A stretch of 64,000 nucleotides of DNA from Verrucomicrobiota bacterium (GCA_038744685.1 JBCDMB010000001.1:124001-188000), one strand, 5' to 3'; counted from the first letter of the stretch, positions 8,443 to 18,691 are shown. Notes: generated from the letters alone by a model not told the origin. Program-made: numbers and translations.

Positions 8443-9777
8443 ATGAAACGCAGAAAATTTATTCAAAGCTCTCTCGCTGCTGGTGGTTCGATCCTGCTCC
8501 TTCCATCCCGTGTTTGGTCGAATCCTTCGAAGAACGAAACCATGCAAATCGGCCTGATTGGCTCCGGACGCATGGGTTGTGCCAACATGCGTGGAATATT
8601 GGCAAGCGGGATCAAGCCGGAGATCAATGCCAGAGTTGTTGCTGTCTGTGACCCTGATAGCAAGCGAACGGAGAACGCTCGTATGATCTGCGAGGCGTTT
8701 TACAAGGAGAGGGGTGAAGCAAAAGTGGAGATCACGGAATTTAAGGACCACCGGGATCTCATCGCGGACCCCTCCATTGATGCTGTGGTCATTGCTACTC
8801 AGGATCGCTGGCATGCGTTGCAAGGAATTGCCGCTGCGAATTCGGGTAAGCACATCTTCATGCAAAAGCCTTTGACCTACTCGATTCCTGAGGGGATTGC
8901 TCTTGTGGAGGCGGTTCGCCGCAACGGGGTCACGCTCCAAGTCGGATCACAACAGCGGTCGAGTGTTTATTTTCGGACCGTCTGCAATATTGTTCGGAAC
9001 GAATGGCTCGGGAAAGTCGAAGAGATCGTTGTTGAAGTGCCTACCGATAAAGGAAATCAGGCGTATGTCGAAATGCCAGTGCCGGACCACTTGGACTATC
9101 AACTCTGGCTCGGTCCGGCATCATATACTCCATACTCTGAATTGGGCGTTCATTCGCAAACAATCAACGCGGAGCGGAGATACGTCGGGCGTCCGGGATG
9201 GCTGCAGCGTGAGGATTTTTGTCTCGGCATGATTACGGGTTGGGGCTCGCACATGTATGATATTGCACAGTGGGGTATCGGTACAGACATGACAGGAGGT
9301 CCCATAGAGATAAAGGCGACCGGCGAGTTTCCCGACCGCGGCATCTTCAATGTGCACGTTGGTTACGAGGGTGAGGCTCTTTACGAGAACGGCATTGTTT
9401 TGCGTTCAAGGAATGGAAACGCTGGAGTTACGTTTAAGATGGAAAATGGGGAAGCAGGCTGCTGGCGTGAAGGGTTCTATTGCAGTGATAAAGAGCTTCT
9501 TCGTCGCAAACCGACCGAAAGTGAAGTGTCGCTGTATGAGAGCAAATGGCATGAGTATGATTTCTTAAAAGCAGCGCGTGAGGGCAGAGACGGTATCTGC
9601 CCGGTCGAAGGTGGCCACCGCACCAACACCATTTGTGTTCTGCACCACATCTCGATGAAGCTAGGCGGGCGGAAATTGAATTGGGATCCGAGAACGGAAC
9701 AAATCATCGGTGACCCTGAGGCTTCCGCGATGATGCATCCGCCGATGCGGGGCCACTGGAACCTTGCACAGGTTTGA
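8443..9777 (+). CDS. Tat-exported Gfo/Idh/MocA-family oxidoreductase
   Basis: A 444-residue NAD(P)-dependent sugar oxidoreductase-type protein. It opens with a twin-arginine signal (MKRRKFIQSSLAAGGSILLL), so it is exported folded. The Rossmann motif is IGLIGSGRMGCAN (about residues 37-49), and the family signature region is HIFMQKPLTYSIPEG (normally EKP; here QKP). The C-terminal alpha/beta domain follows. Such periplasmic members are abundant in Planctomycetes and Verrucomicrobiota and are implicated in glycan breakdown through 3-keto sugars. The DUF6807 gene starts 3 bp downstream, so the two are co-transcribed and probably act together. The substrate is unknown. Confidence 0.9.
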   Translation: MKRRKFIQSSLAAGGSILLLPSRVWSNPSKNETMQIGLIGSGRMGCANMRGILASGIKPEINARVVAVCDPDSKRTENARMICEAFYKERGEAKVEITEFKDHRDLIADPSIDAVVIATQDRWHALQGIAAANSGKHIFMQKPLTYSIPEGIALVEAVRRNGVTLQVGSQQRSSVYFRTVCNIVRNEWLGKVEEIVVEVPTDKGNQAYVEMPVPDHLDYQLWLGPASYTPYSELGVHSQTINAERRYVGRPGWLQREDFCLGMITGWGSHMYDIAQWGIGTDMTGGPIEIKATGEFPDRGIFNVHVGYEGEALYENGIVLRSRNGNAGVTFKMENGEAGCWREGFYCSDKELLRRKPTESEVSLYESKWHEYDFLKAAREGRDGICPVEGGHRTNTICVLHHISMKLGGRKLNWDPRTEQIIGDPEASAMMHPPMRGHWNLAQV

Positions 9778-9780
9778 AAC

Positions 9781-10692
9781 ATGCGACGCAGCGGATTGCT
9801 CCTCGTTCTCACCTTTCCCTTTTTTATCGCGGCGGGGGACGAGACTGTTTCGCTTGAAGTCGGTGGCAAGGAGCTGGTCACCTATCAGGCACTCCCGCTT
9901 TCAGATCACTACAAGGGTGACCTCTTTCGGGGCAGTAACTTTATTCATCCGCTGAAGACCCCGTCCGGTTTCATCGTTACCGAATCCGCACCCAAGACTG
10001 ATCATCCGCATCATTTCGGACTTTGGTGGCCATGGAAGCATATTGAAGTGGAGGGCCGACAGGTTCTTTGCTGGGAGCTGCAAAGGGGTGACGGGATCGT
10101 AGAGGCGAGGGGTGCGAAGATGGTCCCGAACGGGCTGATCGGGGAGAGTGTATACATCGATCGTAAAGCACCCGATGGTCCAATTGTTCGGCTAAAGGAA
10201 AAAACCAAAGTGGCCGTGTCCGAATTGGTGGAGACCCCTGCTTCCGGGTATTTTGTCGATCTAGAGATTTCCCAACAGACTTCTGACGGCGAGACAGTTG
10301 TTGTGACTCCCTACCGGTATAGTGGATTTGCAATGCGCGGCAGTCCAATTTGGGCGGGAACCAGCACCTATCTCACAAGTGAAGGGATCGGTCGGGCTGG
10401 TTCGAACACCTCGAGAGCACGGTGGGTGAGGATCGAAGGACCTACGGGCATCGATGATGAGCGTGCCGGGGTGCTCTTAATGAGTCATCCAAAGAATCAA
10501 TCCCACCCTGAGCATTTGCGCACCTGGGAGAAGGGGAAAGTCTTCGTCAATTTTAACACCGTGCAAAAAGAGCCTTGGGTTCTGGAGCCCGATAAGTCTT
10601 ATCTGCGTCGATACAGGCTCTTCGTTTTCGATGGATCGATTTCGGCTGATGAGGCTGAACGCCTATGGGAAAAGTACGCCGACGGAGAGTAG
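9781..10692 (+). CDS. DUF6807 (PmoA-like) secreted protein
   Basis: A 303-residue protein with an N-terminal signal peptide (RRSGLLLVLTFPFFIAAG). The body matches the DUF6807 family: DHYKGDLFRGSNFIHPLKTP, then DHPHHFGLWWPWK with its His-rich cluster near residues 76-82, and a C-terminal SYLRRYRLFVFDG. The family is often called 'methane oxygenase PmoA' in databases, but there is no methane link; it is a beta-sandwich protein of unknown function found beside Gfo/Idh/MocA oxidoreductases and glycosidases. Here it follows such an oxidoreductase by 3 bp. The conserved histidines suggest metal or sugar binding (inference). Confidence 0.85.
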   Translation: MRRSGLLLVLTFPFFIAAGDETVSLEVGGKELVTYQALPLSDHYKGDLFRGSNFIHPLKTPSGFIVTESAPKTDHPHHFGLWWPWKHIEVEGRQVLCWELQRGDGIVEARGAKMVPNGLIGESVYIDRKAPDGPIVRLKEKTKVAVSELVETPASGYFVDLEISQQTSDGETVVVTPYRYSGFAMRGSPIWAGTSTYLTSEGIGRAGSNTSRARWVRIEGPTGIDDERAGVLLMSHPKNQSHPEHLRTWEKGKVFVNFNTVQKEPWVLEPDKSYLRRYRLFVFDGSISADEAERLWEKYADGE

Positions 10693-10748
10693 CAGTCTAG
10701 CGTCCGGCTTTCCGACCTTGGGTGAGACCTACTGGTGATCGATGCCCG

Positions 10749-11525
10749 TTACTGGGCAACGTAGGCAGCAACGTCAGCTTGGGCGTCTTTGCTGCACAAG
10801 CCGTAAACGTAGTCTGTCTCGGTCCAGATGAGAACGCGGATACCTTCCTCATCGCGCAGGCTTGGGTTGGCTGGTAGGGATTCTGGCTCCGGAAATTTCT
10901 GAGAGGAGAAGATAAAGAGGCGAAACTCTGCACTTTGGTCATTTTGCAAATGAACAATTCCGAGGATGAGTCCATCCCACTCGGTCGTGTCGGCTCCGGT
11001 GGGTTGAAGATCGTCGATCCGTGGGGAGAGAGATGGTGGTGAGCCGACTCCGACCGAGTTGAAGTGCTGGCGAATCACTTCATAGTCCGTCGATGCAATC
11101 GAGGGAGTCGCCGAGGTTTTCGTATTCCTACTGATGTGCCCGGAGAATCCTTCGAGAGCAGTGTCCGCATCCACGGAAGGAGGACCGAAAAGGAGAAGAC
11201 TAACGAAAAAGACGACTACCAGAGATGCCGCAAGGGGAATCAATCTGGGAAAATAGATCAGAGATCTGCTCTTCAGCGGTGAGGGCGTTTTTTCCTGCTG
11301 GTTCTCGATCGAAGAGAGGATCCTTTCGCGAAGGCCGGGAGGCACTTCTACCTCGGAGATCACTGAGGCAACTCGGCTGTCAAAATTTCTCTCCCTCGTG
11401 AACCAATCCTGAAGATCGGAATCAGACTCTGCAACAGAGAGAGCCTCCAGCAATCCCGGAACCTCTGCTGGATCGTCCATGTCTCTCCAGGCTGAAAGAA
11501 TCGCTTTTGCTTCTTCTTGGTTCAT
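10749..11525 (-). CDS. Membrane anti-sigma-factor-like protein
   Basis: A 258-residue single-pass membrane protein. The first 85 residues are charged and cytoplasmic. They lack the zinc-binding HxxxCxxC motif of classic ZAS anti-sigmas but have VPPGLRERILSSIE, common before the membrane anchor of such proteins. One transmembrane segment (about 91-115, LIPLAASLVVVFFVSLLLFG) follows, and the rest is outside. It overlaps the upstream ECF sigma gene by 4 bp (ATGA), the arrangement expected of a sigma/anti-sigma pair. The extracytoplasmic part carries no recognised sensor domain. Confidence 0.75.
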   Translation of the reverse strand: MNQEEAKAILSAWRDMDDPAEVPGLLEALSVAESDSDLQDWFTRERNFDSRVASVISEVEVPPGLRERILSSIENQQEKTPSPLKSRSLIYFPRLIPLAASLVVVFFVSLLLFGPPSVDADTALEGFSGHISRNTKTSATPSIASTDYEVIRQHFNSVGVGSPPSLSPRIDDLQPTGADTTEWDGLILGIVHLQNDQSAEFRLFIFSSQKFPEPESLPANPSLRDEEGIRVLIWTETDYVYGLCSKDAQADVAAYVAQ

Positions 11526-12037
11526 TCGATTTCCAAATCCGTTTCTTCCAAAAATATCTTCTTAAGACGAGCTTTACCACGGGACAGACGGGACATTACC
11601 GTTCCAATCGGTATATCGAGGATCTCCGAGATTTCCGCATAGGAGTGATTGCGCAGATAAAACATGACTAAAGGCATGCGGAAAGTCTCTTCCAAGCGAT
11701 CAAGGGCGGCCAGAACCCGTTTTTCGTCGAGGTGATCGGTGTCCGGAGCCTCCGGGTTTGATACGGTGTTTTCAATAACCTCTGGGTCTCTGACCTCAGA
11801 GCGCTGATTACGGCGGTTTTGGCGGAGAAATTCACGGTAAAGTGTAGTGTAAAGCCAGGACTTCACCTTCGAGATATCCCTCAGCGTGTCGTGTTTCTCT
11901 GCGTATATTGCAAAAGTCTGTTGGGTGAGATCGCATGCTTGGTGTTCGTTTTTTGACAGGCTAAGAGCGAACCGATAGAGGCCCTGGTAAAAGTCATCCA
12001 CAATCTTGTGGAAAGAATCGGTCACTCCGGTCGGCAT
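11522..12037 (-). CDS. ECF-type RNA polymerase sigma factor
   Basis: The 171-residue length fits the sigma-70 ECF group. Region 2 spans about residues 10-75 (YRFALSLSKNEHQACDLTQQ, then the core-binding and -10 helices with VKSWLYTTLYREFLR). Region 4 is about 108-160, with LEETFRMPLVMFYLRNHSYA and the HTH EISEILDIPIGTVMSRLSRG. It directs transcription from a dedicated promoter class when released by its partner, the overlapping downstream membrane protein. Neither the stimulus nor the target genes can be read here. Confidence 0.92.
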   Translation of the reverse strand: MPTGVTDSFHKIVDDFYQGLYRFALSLSKNEHQACDLTQQTFAIYAEKHDTLRDISKVKSWLYTTLYREFLRQNRRNQRSEVRDPEVIENTVSNPEAPDTDHLDEKRVLAALDRLEETFRMPLVMFYLRNHSYAEISEILDIPIGTVMSRLSRGKARLKKIFLEETDLEIE

Positions 12038-12122
12038 TAGAGAGTGCGGTCTGCTGGTTTATTCCCCAAAGGCAGCGAGCTTTGGTAAAAAGTTGGGGAG
12101 GAGCCAGCGAAAATTAAACGAT

Positions 12123-12413
12123 TCACTTCCCGTCTAAGTGTCCTAGATCTTTGCTGGGATCAATGAAGTCCCGGACGCGTTGCTTGAGCTCCTTGATTCC
12201 TGGAAATCCTCCGTCTGCAACCCGATCCCAGACGGTAGTTCCGTCGATTGATATCTGAAAACGCCCTCCCTCCTCACTCGGTTTGAGCAATACCCCTTCG
12301 AGATCCGGTTCGAACGTGCTGAGGAGCTCCTGGCTCATCCACGAAGACCGTAGCAACCAACGGCACCCCGGGCAGTATTCAATAGTGACGACGGGTTTCT
12401 TGCGGTCAGACAT
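12123..12413 (-). CDS. SelT/SelW/SelH-family thioredoxin-fold protein
   Basis: A 96-residue small redox protein. VTIEYCPGCRWLLRSSW (residues 9-25) carries the CxxC site that in animal homologues is CxxU; there is no selenocysteine codon here. GGRFQISIDGTTVWDR and GFPGIKELKQRVRDFI complete the Rdx fold. Bacterial members are thought to act in redox or metal handling, but a precise role is not established. It is encoded just after truB on the same strand (33-bp gap) and could be read from the nusA operon. Confidence 0.88.
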   Translation of the reverse strand: MSDRKKPVVTIEYCPGCRWLLRSSWMSQELLSTFEPDLEGVLLKPSEEGGRFQISIDGTTVWDRVADGGFPGIKELKQRVRDFIDPSKDLGHLDGK

Positions 12414-12446
12414 AGCAGAGCTTAGGGATGGTGGATTATTCAGGCA

Positions 12447-13172
12447 CTAGATTACATGGCTGGGGACGTATTGATGAACCGGGGCCAGAAACCTCCCTAG
12501 TTGGGAAGGAGCGGTATTTTCCAACGTCTCGAGAGTGACGGCCCGACTGAGGTCCATGTTGCTGATCGCGGTTCGCCTAAGACTGGTTAGGTAGGCGCCG
12601 CAACCGAGCCTTTGTCCCAGATCATGTGCGACGGTGCGCACATACGTTCCTTTACTCACCTCAATGCGGAAAGCGACATCAGGGGAAGCGAAGTTGAGAA
12701 GTTCGAACGCCTTGATGGAAACGAAGCGGGGCTCGCGTTCAACCTCTTGCCCTTTTCTGGCCATCTTGTAGAGGGGAACTCCTTTGATCTTCTTAGCAGA
12801 AAACATGGGCGGAGTCTGGTACTGGTCTCCCAAAAATCCGGCAAAGAGTTTTTCTAAGTCACCCTCTGAGACTGTGGGCACCTCCTTCTGATCAACTACT
12901 TCTCCGTCCGCATCCTGAGAGTCAGTTACCGTTCCCAACCGGAAGGTGCCTTCATAAGTCTTGGACTGACTCATAAGAAAATTAGATGCCTTGGTCGCCC
13001 GGCCTACAAGAATGATCAATAAGCCAGTCGCCATGGGGTCAAGGGTGCCTGCGTGACCGACTTTCTTGATTTTGTAGATTCGCCGAATACGAGCGACGAC
13101 ATCGTGAGACGTGAGGCCGGTAGGCTTGTCGACGAAGAGTAATCCTTCGAGGCGATTGGATTCTGGCGGCAT
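12447..13172 (-). CDS. truB: tRNA pseudouridine(55) synthase
   Basis: A 241-residue TruB protein that isomerises U55 in the T-loop of tRNAs. The N-terminal [11 protein letters not shown] and the catalytic motif [16 protein letters not shown] (Asp in TLDP) are intact. [20 protein letters not shown] and [15 protein letters not shown] also match the family. The length is a little short because the C-terminal PUA-like region is abbreviated. It sits in the conserved translation order nusA-infB-rbfA-DHH-truB, all on the minus strand. Confidence 0.96.
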   Translation of the reverse strand: MPPESNRLEGLLFVDKPTGLTSHDVVARIRRIYKIKKVGHAGTLDPMATGLLIILVGRATKASNFLMSQSKTYEGTFRLGTVTDSQDADGEVVDQKEVPTVSEGDLEKLFAGFLGDQYQTPPMFSAKKIKGVPLYKMARKGQEVEREPRFVSIKAFELLNFASPDVAFRIEVSKGTYVRTVAHDLGQRLGCGAYLTSLRRTAISNMDLSRAVTLETLENTAPSQLGRFLAPVHQYVPSHVI

Positions 13173-13274
13173 TATACGTAAAGAGATTCTCGGTCTAAAA
13201 TAGTGCAGAAAAGCAACGTCGAACAGTGAAACATCGAAGTGCCTTCCGTTCGAAGTTCGAAATTTGCTCTTGGT

Positions 13275-14276
13275 TTACCCCGTCTTCCTCAGCAGGTGGT
13301 TTTCGAGAATCTCCACCAGCTGCGGGTAAAACTCATCGATGGTTTCTTCAACTCGAAAACCAGCCGCACAAGCGTGACCGCCCCCGTCAAACATTTTGGC
13401 GATGGTATCGACCCGATGAACGGGGTCTTTTGAACGCAGGCTTCCTTTAATGACTCCTTTGTTCTCTTCGAGAAAGACGCCAATCTCAACTCCCTCGATT
13501 GAACGGGCATAATCCACGAATCCTTCCGAGTCTTCTTTGCTTGTGCCCGTCCGCTCGTATTCACCATCGCGAACGCAACCGGTGCATACCTTACCTTCGT
13601 GAGACATCTTCAGGGTACCTAGAAAGGACTCGAGAAGCTGCATCCGGTTTAGGGATTCCTGCTCATAGAGAATCGTTGCGACCTTTGCGGGATCGGCTCC
13701 GAACTCACAGAGGTGGCAACAGATTTCGAACGTGCGTGTGGTCGTCGAGGGGAAACGGAATTGGCCGGTATCAGTGGCGATACCTACATAAAGTCCGTTT
13801 GCAGTCGTTGTGTCCGGCTCGTATCCGACAGCGAGAAAAAGCTCAGCAAGAATTTCTGCCGTCGCACAGGAATGAGGCACGATCAGGTTATGTTCTCCAT
13901 AGCCGGGGTTGGAAATGTGATGGTCTACGTTGAAAAGGGTATCGGGCAGTTTTTCGCGAAGATCTTTACCAATTCGTTTTTCGTCCGCACAATCCACAGT
14001 GACCGCTTCCCAGCCGTTTGAATCGAATTCGCTGGCTTGAACGAACGGCGTATCTCCAATGAAACCTTCAAGATTCTTTGGGATGTGATCCGCTTGCACG
14101 GCAACCGCTTCGATACCCTGATCCCTGAGGAACCGGCAAAGGGCCACTTGTGAACCGATGCAATCTCCGTCCGGTCGCAGGTGACCACAGACCGCGAGTC
14201 TCTTACCGGACCACGACGAGATGAGTTCTTGAAATGTCTGCCGATGGAGAAGTGGGCTGAGCGGTAGATCAGTCAT
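13275..14276 (-). CDS. DHH/DHHA1 phosphoesterase (nanoRNase/pAp phosphatase type)
   Basis: A 333-residue two-domain DHH protein. The catalytic motifs are in order: CGHLRPDGDCIGSQVAL (first Asp), FNVDHHISNPGYG (DHH), and a C-terminal DHHA1 GGGHACAAGF. Members degrade 2-5-nt RNA and/or dephosphorylate pAp, as for NrnA. The gene overlaps rbfA by 8 bp, and this position between rbfA and truB is the usual one in the translation operon. I leave the symbol blank because NrnA and related paralogues cannot be separated by eye. Confidence 0.93.
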   Translation of the reverse strand: MTDLPLSPLLHRQTFQELISSWSGKRLAVCGHLRPDGDCIGSQVALCRFLRDQGIEAVAVQADHIPKNLEGFIGDTPFVQASEFDSNGWEAVTVDCADEKRIGKDLREKLPDTLFNVDHHISNPGYGEHNLIVPHSCATAEILAELFLAVGYEPDTTTANGLYVGIATDTGQFRFPSTTTRTFEICCHLCEFGADPAKVATILYEQESLNRMQLLESFLGTLKMSHEGKVCTGCVRDGEYERTGTSKEDSEGFVDYARSIEGVEIGVFLEENKGVIKGSLRSKDPVHRVDTIAKMFDGGGHACAAGFRVEETIDEFYPQLVEILENHLLRKTG

Positions 14277-14613
14277 TGCTTTCGTTTAATTCGTCCATTG
14301 CCTCAATGAGACCGAATCCTCTCTCAAGAGAATTGTCCCGAATAAAGTGAAAAAAGGGAAGGTGTTTAAGGATGACGTTGCGCGAGATTTTCTGACGTAT
14401 CTCAGAGGCCTTGACCCGAAAGAACTCCTCAGCCTCTTTCTCTTTTTCTTCTCCTCCAAGGACTGAGTAAAACACACGGGCTTGGCGAAGGTCTGGCGAT
14501 ACATCCACCTCGCTGATAGTGGTGTAAGTGCCTTCCGACTGGTAATCGGTGTGTAAAATCAGACTGATCTCCCGTCTGAGAAGTTCGTTTACTCTGACCT
14601 TCCGTTTTGCCAT
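14269..14613 (-). CDS. rbfA: 30S ribosome-binding factor A
   Basis: A 114-residue RbfA cold-shock and 16S maturation factor with a KH-type fold. It shows RVNELLRREISLIL at the start, then TTISEVDVSPDLRQARVFYS, a typical core. The C-terminal IRDNSLERGFGLIEAMDEL matches the family end. It lies 34 bp after infB and overlaps the next gene, consistent with one polycistronic message. Confidence 0.94.
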   Translation of the reverse strand: MAKRKVRVNELLRREISLILHTDYQSEGTYTTISEVDVSPDLRQARVFYSVLGGEEKEKEAEEFFRVKASEIRQKISRNVILKHLPFFHFIRDNSLERGFGLIEAMDELNESND

Positions 14614-14647
14614 GGCTCAGCGGTCCCTTGATCGCCTTTTTTAGGGG

Positions 14648-17002
14648 TTAAAGGGTGGGGCGGATCTTCTCGACCTCAAAGCACTCGATCAGATCGCCTT
14701 CCTTGTAGCCGTGGAAACCGTCAATTCCAATCCCGCATTCGAACCCAGCCCGGACTTCGGTGGCGTCGTCCTTGAAGCGTTTCAAGGTGCCGATCTTGCC
14801 CTCGTGAACCAGCTCCTCTCCGCGAGTGAGGCGGGTAATCGCGCCGCGAGTGATCTTTCCTTCGGTCACCATGCATCCGGCGACAAAGCCCTTGCCCAAC
14901 GGGAAGACTGCACGGATTTCGGCGACGCCGAGTTTCTTCTCACGCAGTTCCGGTTCGAGAAGCTCGGCCATCGATTCACGAACGAGATCGACGAGCTGGT
15001 AAATGATGTTGTCTTGGAGAATATCGACTCCAAGGTGCTTCGCGTGCCCTTGAACCCCATTCTCCAACCGAACATTGAAACCGATAATTGTCGCACCAGC
15101 CGCGCTGGCTAATTCGACATCCTTCTTCGTTACGACGCCCACTCCCTGACCAACGACTTTGAGCTCGACTTGATCGGTGGGTAGCTCGCTGAGAAGCGAG
15201 CCGATTGCTTCGAGCGACCCGTGGACGTCCGACTTCAGTATGACAGGGAAAATCGTCTTTTTTGTACTCTCGATTGCTGAGAAGAGGTCATCGAGGTTGG
15301 ACCCTTCGCTTTTGGCGGAAAGTCGTTCTTCTTCTTCCTTCTTTCGTTGCTGATCAAGAACTTCCTCGGCCAAGCGTTTCGCCTCACGCTCATTCTTGAC
15401 CGTTTCGAAAGTAGCTCCTGAGACCGGGGCGTCACTCCAGCCGACAACCTTAACCGGGGTAGAAGGCCCTGCTTCTTTTACCGGTTTACCATCGTCATCG
15501 TGGAGGGCCTTCACTTTACAGGAAGCCGTCCCTGATAGGATTGCGTCTCCCACTTTCAGTCTTCCCTTCTGAACGAGAACGGTAGAGGTGGGCCCACGAC
15601 CCTGCTCAATCTGGGATTCGATAATCACTCCGGAGCTCTTACCGGAGGGAACTGCTTTCAACTCCATGATTTCCGCTTGAAGGCGAATCATCTCCAGAAG
15701 TTGGTCAATTCCTTCCCCTTTCAATGCAGAGACGGGAACTGTGAGCACCTCTCCTCCCAAGTCTTCCGGAGGAATTCCCCGCTCCTGCATTTGCTGTTTT
15801 ACCCGGTCGATGTTTGCACCCTTGGTATCAATCTTATTGATCGCGACGATCAGGGAGTTTTGACTCTTTTTCGCGAATTTGAGGGCCTCGTCGGTTTGTG
15901 GCTTGAAACCATCGTCAGCAGCTACGACCAGAACGGCAATGTCAGTAGTGGAGGCACCCCGTTCCCGCATGCCGGAAAACGCAGCGTGGCCCGGAGTATC
16001 GAGAAATGAAACAGGTTCGCCGTCTACGGTGATTTGATAGGCACCAATGTGTTGGGTGATTCCCCCAAACTCACCTTCGGTTACCTTGGCCTTACGGATG
16101 GTGTCGAGAAGTGTGGTTTTCCCATGGTCGACGTGACCGAGAATGCAGACGACCGGTGGTCTGGGTTCCAGAAGTGCCGATTCATCGACTTCCTTCTCTT
16201 TCTTTTCGCCAGATGAGGCGTCTGCAGAGCCGCCGCGGTGGCGGATCTCTAGCGTGAAGCCATGCGCTTCGGCAATCTTCGCGGCAACATCCTCCTCTAT
16301 GGTCTGATTCATAGAGGCGAAAATTCCCCGCTCCATCAGGGCAGCCAAGAGTTGGAAAGGCTTCAATCCGAGCTGACTTGCAAAGTCACGGACAATAATC
16401 GGAGTCTTCGCTTGGAGGGGTGTCAATTTGGCGGCCGGCTCGGTGCTTTCTGCCTCCGTGGCAGGCTGTGCGTCTTCCTGACTCGTCGGAGCTTCAGGTG
16501 CTTTGGGTGCTAGCGGTGGTTTGGGGGCCGAGGGTCGCCCTGGAGGAGCTGCCGGCGGCTTAGGAGGTGCCGCGGGACGAGACGCTACGGGCGGTTTTGG
16601 TGCGCTGGGAGGTTTGGGTGCGCCGGGTGGTTTCGGCGCCGAGGTGCCCGATGGCGGGGTGGCTTCCACCGGAGCAATAGGCTTCGGTGCTTCAGCCGGC
16701 TTGGAGGACTCACCATTTTTCGAAGCCTCTTTCTCACGTTCTACTTCCTCAGCAGAACGGACGATAGGTCCCGTGGGTCGCTTAAACGTCGGAGTCTCTT
16801 CCTCCGTAGATTCGTTGTCTGACGGTTCAGGCTGATCGGGTTCCTCCGGACTAGCGAACTCCTCGATCAGGGAATCGGCACTGATGTTATCAATCGTGCT
16901 GGACGCCGTTTTCACAGCGAAACCGCGCTCCTGCAACAGCTGCAGCAACTCCTTGTTTTCCATTCCGATCTCTTTGGCGATCTGGTGGACTCTGACACTC
17001 AT
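14648..17002 (-). CDS. infB: Translation initiation factor IF-2
   Basis: A 784-residue IF-2 GTPase that brings initiator tRNA to the 30S subunit. The N-terminal IF2_N domain (residues 1-50) is followed by a long Ala/Pro/Lys linker (about 105-175) built on PKPP repeats, and a second IF2_N-type segment near 205. The G domain carries GHVDHGKT (about 289-296), DTPGH and NKID. Domains II-IV follow to [14 protein letters not shown]. The proline-rich linker is unusual in composition but such linkers vary freely. It lies 55 bp downstream of nusA in the standard order. Confidence 0.97.
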   Translation of the reverse strand: MSVRVHQIAKEIGMENKELLQLLQERGFAVKTASSTIDNISADSLIEEFASPEEPDQPEPSDNESTEEETPTFKRPTGPIVRSAEEVEREKEASKNGESSKPAEAPKPIAPVEATPPSGTSAPKPPGAPKPPSAPKPPVASRPAAPPKPPAAPPGRPSAPKPPLAPKAPEAPTSQEDAQPATEAESTEPAAKLTPLQAKTPIIVRDFASQLGLKPFQLLAALMERGIFASMNQTIEEDVAAKIAEAHGFTLEIRHRGGSADASSGEKKEKEVDESALLEPRPPVVCILGHVDHGKTTLLDTIRKAKVTEGEFGGITQHIGAYQITVDGEPVSFLDTPGHAAFSGMRERGASTTDIAVLVVAADDGFKPQTDEALKFAKKSQNSLIVAINKIDTKGANIDRVKQQMQERGIPPEDLGGEVLTVPVSALKGEGIDQLLEMIRLQAEIMELKAVPSGKSSGVIIESQIEQGRGPTSTVLVQKGRLKVGDAILSGTASCKVKALHDDDGKPVKEAGPSTPVKVVGWSDAPVSGATFETVKNEREAKRLAEEVLDQQRKKEEEERLSAKSEGSNLDDLFSAIESTKKTIFPVILKSDVHGSLEAIGSLLSELPTDQVELKVVGQGVGVVTKKDVELASAAGATIIGFNVRLENGVQGHAKHLGVDILQDNIIYQLVDLVRESMAELLEPELREKKLGVAEIRAVFPLGKGFVAGCMVTEGKITRGAITRLTRGEELVHEGKIGTLKRFKDDATEVRAGFECGIGIDGFHGYKEGDLIECFEVEKIRPTL

Positions 17003-17057
17003 TCTACCCTTTGGAAGCTTGTTGACTGATTCGTCTAAACTGGTTTCTCCGCGTGAC

Positions 17058-18293
17058 TTACTCGGACTCTACCTTGCTGATAATTGTCTGGGCCTCCTCT
17101 GGGCTGATACCCATCGCAACCAGGTCTTCAGCACTGGCCCCTTCGAAGGCGGCTACTGAAGTGATACCCATGTTGACCAATCGAACCGCTGTTTCAAACT
17201 GAACACCGACCGAGTCAACCAGCCCTTTCGCAGCAGAATCGACCTGTTGGTCTATCGTCACGTTCTTGGTCTCTTCACGACGAATATCGAGTTTCCAACC
17301 GAGAAGCTGTGAGGTGAGCTTGGCGTTCATGCCGCCTTTACCGATCGTTACCGAGAGATCATCTTCGGCGATCTCAAAACTCATTCGATGGTTCCTCTCA
17401 TCCACTTGAATGTTACGAGGGACAGCCGGGCTGAGGGCTTCTACAAGTTGCTCTTTTATCTCGGGATAGTAGCGGATGATGTCGATTTTTTCGCCTCCGA
17501 GCTCCCGAACGATACTCTTCACCCTTGATCCTCTGGCACCTACGCATGCGCCTACTGGATCCACCTTAGGGTCGGTCGTGTTTACACAAATCTTGGTGCG
17601 ATAGCCGGGCTCACGGGACATTCGTTCGATAACGACAGTGCCATCGGAGATCTCGGTGACCTCAAGATCAAGGAGTCGCCGAACGAAGCGAAGGCTGCTC
17701 CGGCTGAGGATCAGGCTGGGTCCCCGGTTTCCCGTTTCAATTTTAAGCAGAAGGGCCCGAATCCGGTCGCCTGGGTTGAAGTTCTCGCGGGGAATCCGTT
17801 CTCTTCTCGGAAGGAGAGCCTCGGTTTTGCCGAGATCCACAATAAGGTCACTTCGGTCGCGGCGATGAACTACTCCACTAATGATGTCTCCAATCTGATC
17901 CTTGAAGTCGTCAAACACTCGCTCACGCTCAAATTCCCGGATTTTTTGAAGGATAGCCTGTTTGGCAGTCTGGGCGGCGATACGACCCAAGTAGGAGGGA
18001 TCAATTGGCTTTTCGATGACTTCCCCGATTTCGGCGTCAGACTTAATCCGGCGGGCATTTTCCACATGGATCTCCTTCTCGGGGTCGCCGACCGAGTCGG
18101 TCACATTCAAGAGCGACCACGCTTCGAGGCTGCCGGTGCGTGGATTGATCTCAATCTTCAGCTCCTGACCAGCGTGAACCCCTTTTTGGGCGGCATTGTG
18201 AATGGAATTGGTGATCGCGGAAATCATGTCGGCACGACCGATTCCCTTTTCCTTTTCCATGTATTCTAATACGGAAAGAAGTTCGCTGCTCAT
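17058..18293 (-). CDS. nusA: Transcription termination/antitermination protein NusA
   Basis: A 411-residue NusA starting [17 protein letters not shown] from the ATG at 18293; a longer in-frame form to 18422 reads through leader sequence and is rejected. The N-terminal polymerase-binding domain is followed by S1 (about 135-200), two KH domains ([20 protein letters not shown] and ITIGKGG-like [18 protein letters not shown]), and one C-terminal helix-hairpin-helix repeat ([20 protein letters not shown]). It is the first gene of the translation operon. rimP, usually upstream, is absent. A terminator-like hairpin lies directly before the start codon. Confidence 0.95.
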   Translation of the reverse strand: MSSELLSVLEYMEKEKGIGRADMISAITNSIHNAAQKGVHAGQELKIEINPRTGSLEAWSLLNVTDSVGDPEKEIHVENARRIKSDAEIGEVIEKPIDPSYLGRIAAQTAKQAILQKIREFERERVFDDFKDQIGDIISGVVHRRDRSDLIVDLGKTEALLPRRERIPRENFNPGDRIRALLLKIETGNRGPSLILSRSSLRFVRRLLDLEVTEISDGTVVIERMSREPGYRTKICVNTTDPKVDPVGACVGARGSRVKSIVRELGGEKIDIIRYYPEIKEQLVEALSPAVPRNIQVDERNHRMSFEIAEDDLSVTIGKGGMNAKLTSQLLGWKLDIRREETKNVTIDQQVDSAAKGLVDSVGVQFETAVRLVNMGITSVAAFEGASAEDLVAMGISPEEAQTIISKVESE

Positions 18294-18298
18294 GATGT

Positions 18299-18327
18299 AA
18301 AAATAAAAAAAGCGGGCCGAAACCCAC
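18299..18327 (-). terminator. Terminator-like hairpin immediately before nusA
   Basis: On the minus strand GTGGG (18327-18323) pairs with CCCGC (18316-18312) around a TTTCGG loop. A run of T residues, interrupted once (18311-18299), then ends six bases before the nusA ATG. No Shine-Dalgarno-like purine run precedes the ATG. As no other minus-strand gene lies upstream before the ABC-F stop at 18943, this hairpin would be in the nusA leader and could act as an attenuator. Confidence 0.5.
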
Positions 18328-18691
18328 TTTCTACTGGTTGGTATAAAGTGAAACCCTAAAGACTGGACCCGGCGGACGAGGTAGTCAAGACCGTGATTAG
18401 CAGCGAAGTGGGGCGGGTGCAATTAAACCCACGGCGTAAGCTCATTAGTTTTTCGGGAGGGACCACCTTCGTCCTTCGCTTTGAGAGTTGTTTGCGGACG
18501 GGCCGCGTGGTCCGCGCGCTGGAGTGTTCGCCCGGCCGAAACGATTTGGACAGGACCGAGCACGTCTCTCTCCCGGATACCCCGGACAAACCCCTATGAC
18601 AAATTGGATCTGCGTCGCGCTTTTGGGTCTTTTGCATCGTGCAGGAAGCTTAGCACCTCACTGTCCGGTTGAAACACCTATCGAAATCAGA
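18328..18691. other. nusA upstream region without a supported gene
   Basis: About 360 bp that must hold the nusA promoter on the minus strand. TTGACT occurs on that strand near 18394, but I cannot pair it with a clear -10 box. Short frames exist but none resembles rimP or any known family. Confidence 0.35.

Noticed and set aside
12123-12413. Selenoprotein reading of the SelT/W/H gene
   Set aside because: The active site is CPGC with normal codons; no in-frame TGA and no adjacent selenocysteine insertion hairpin was seen.
18294-18422. In-frame upstream extension of NusA
   Set aside because: It reads through the terminator-like hairpin and T-run; NusA family proteins start at the MSSELL-type methionine.
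18356-18637. Possible rimP or ylxR gene before nusA
   Set aside because: The 93-codon minus-strand frame lacks any RimP or YlxR motif and seems to be noncoding.
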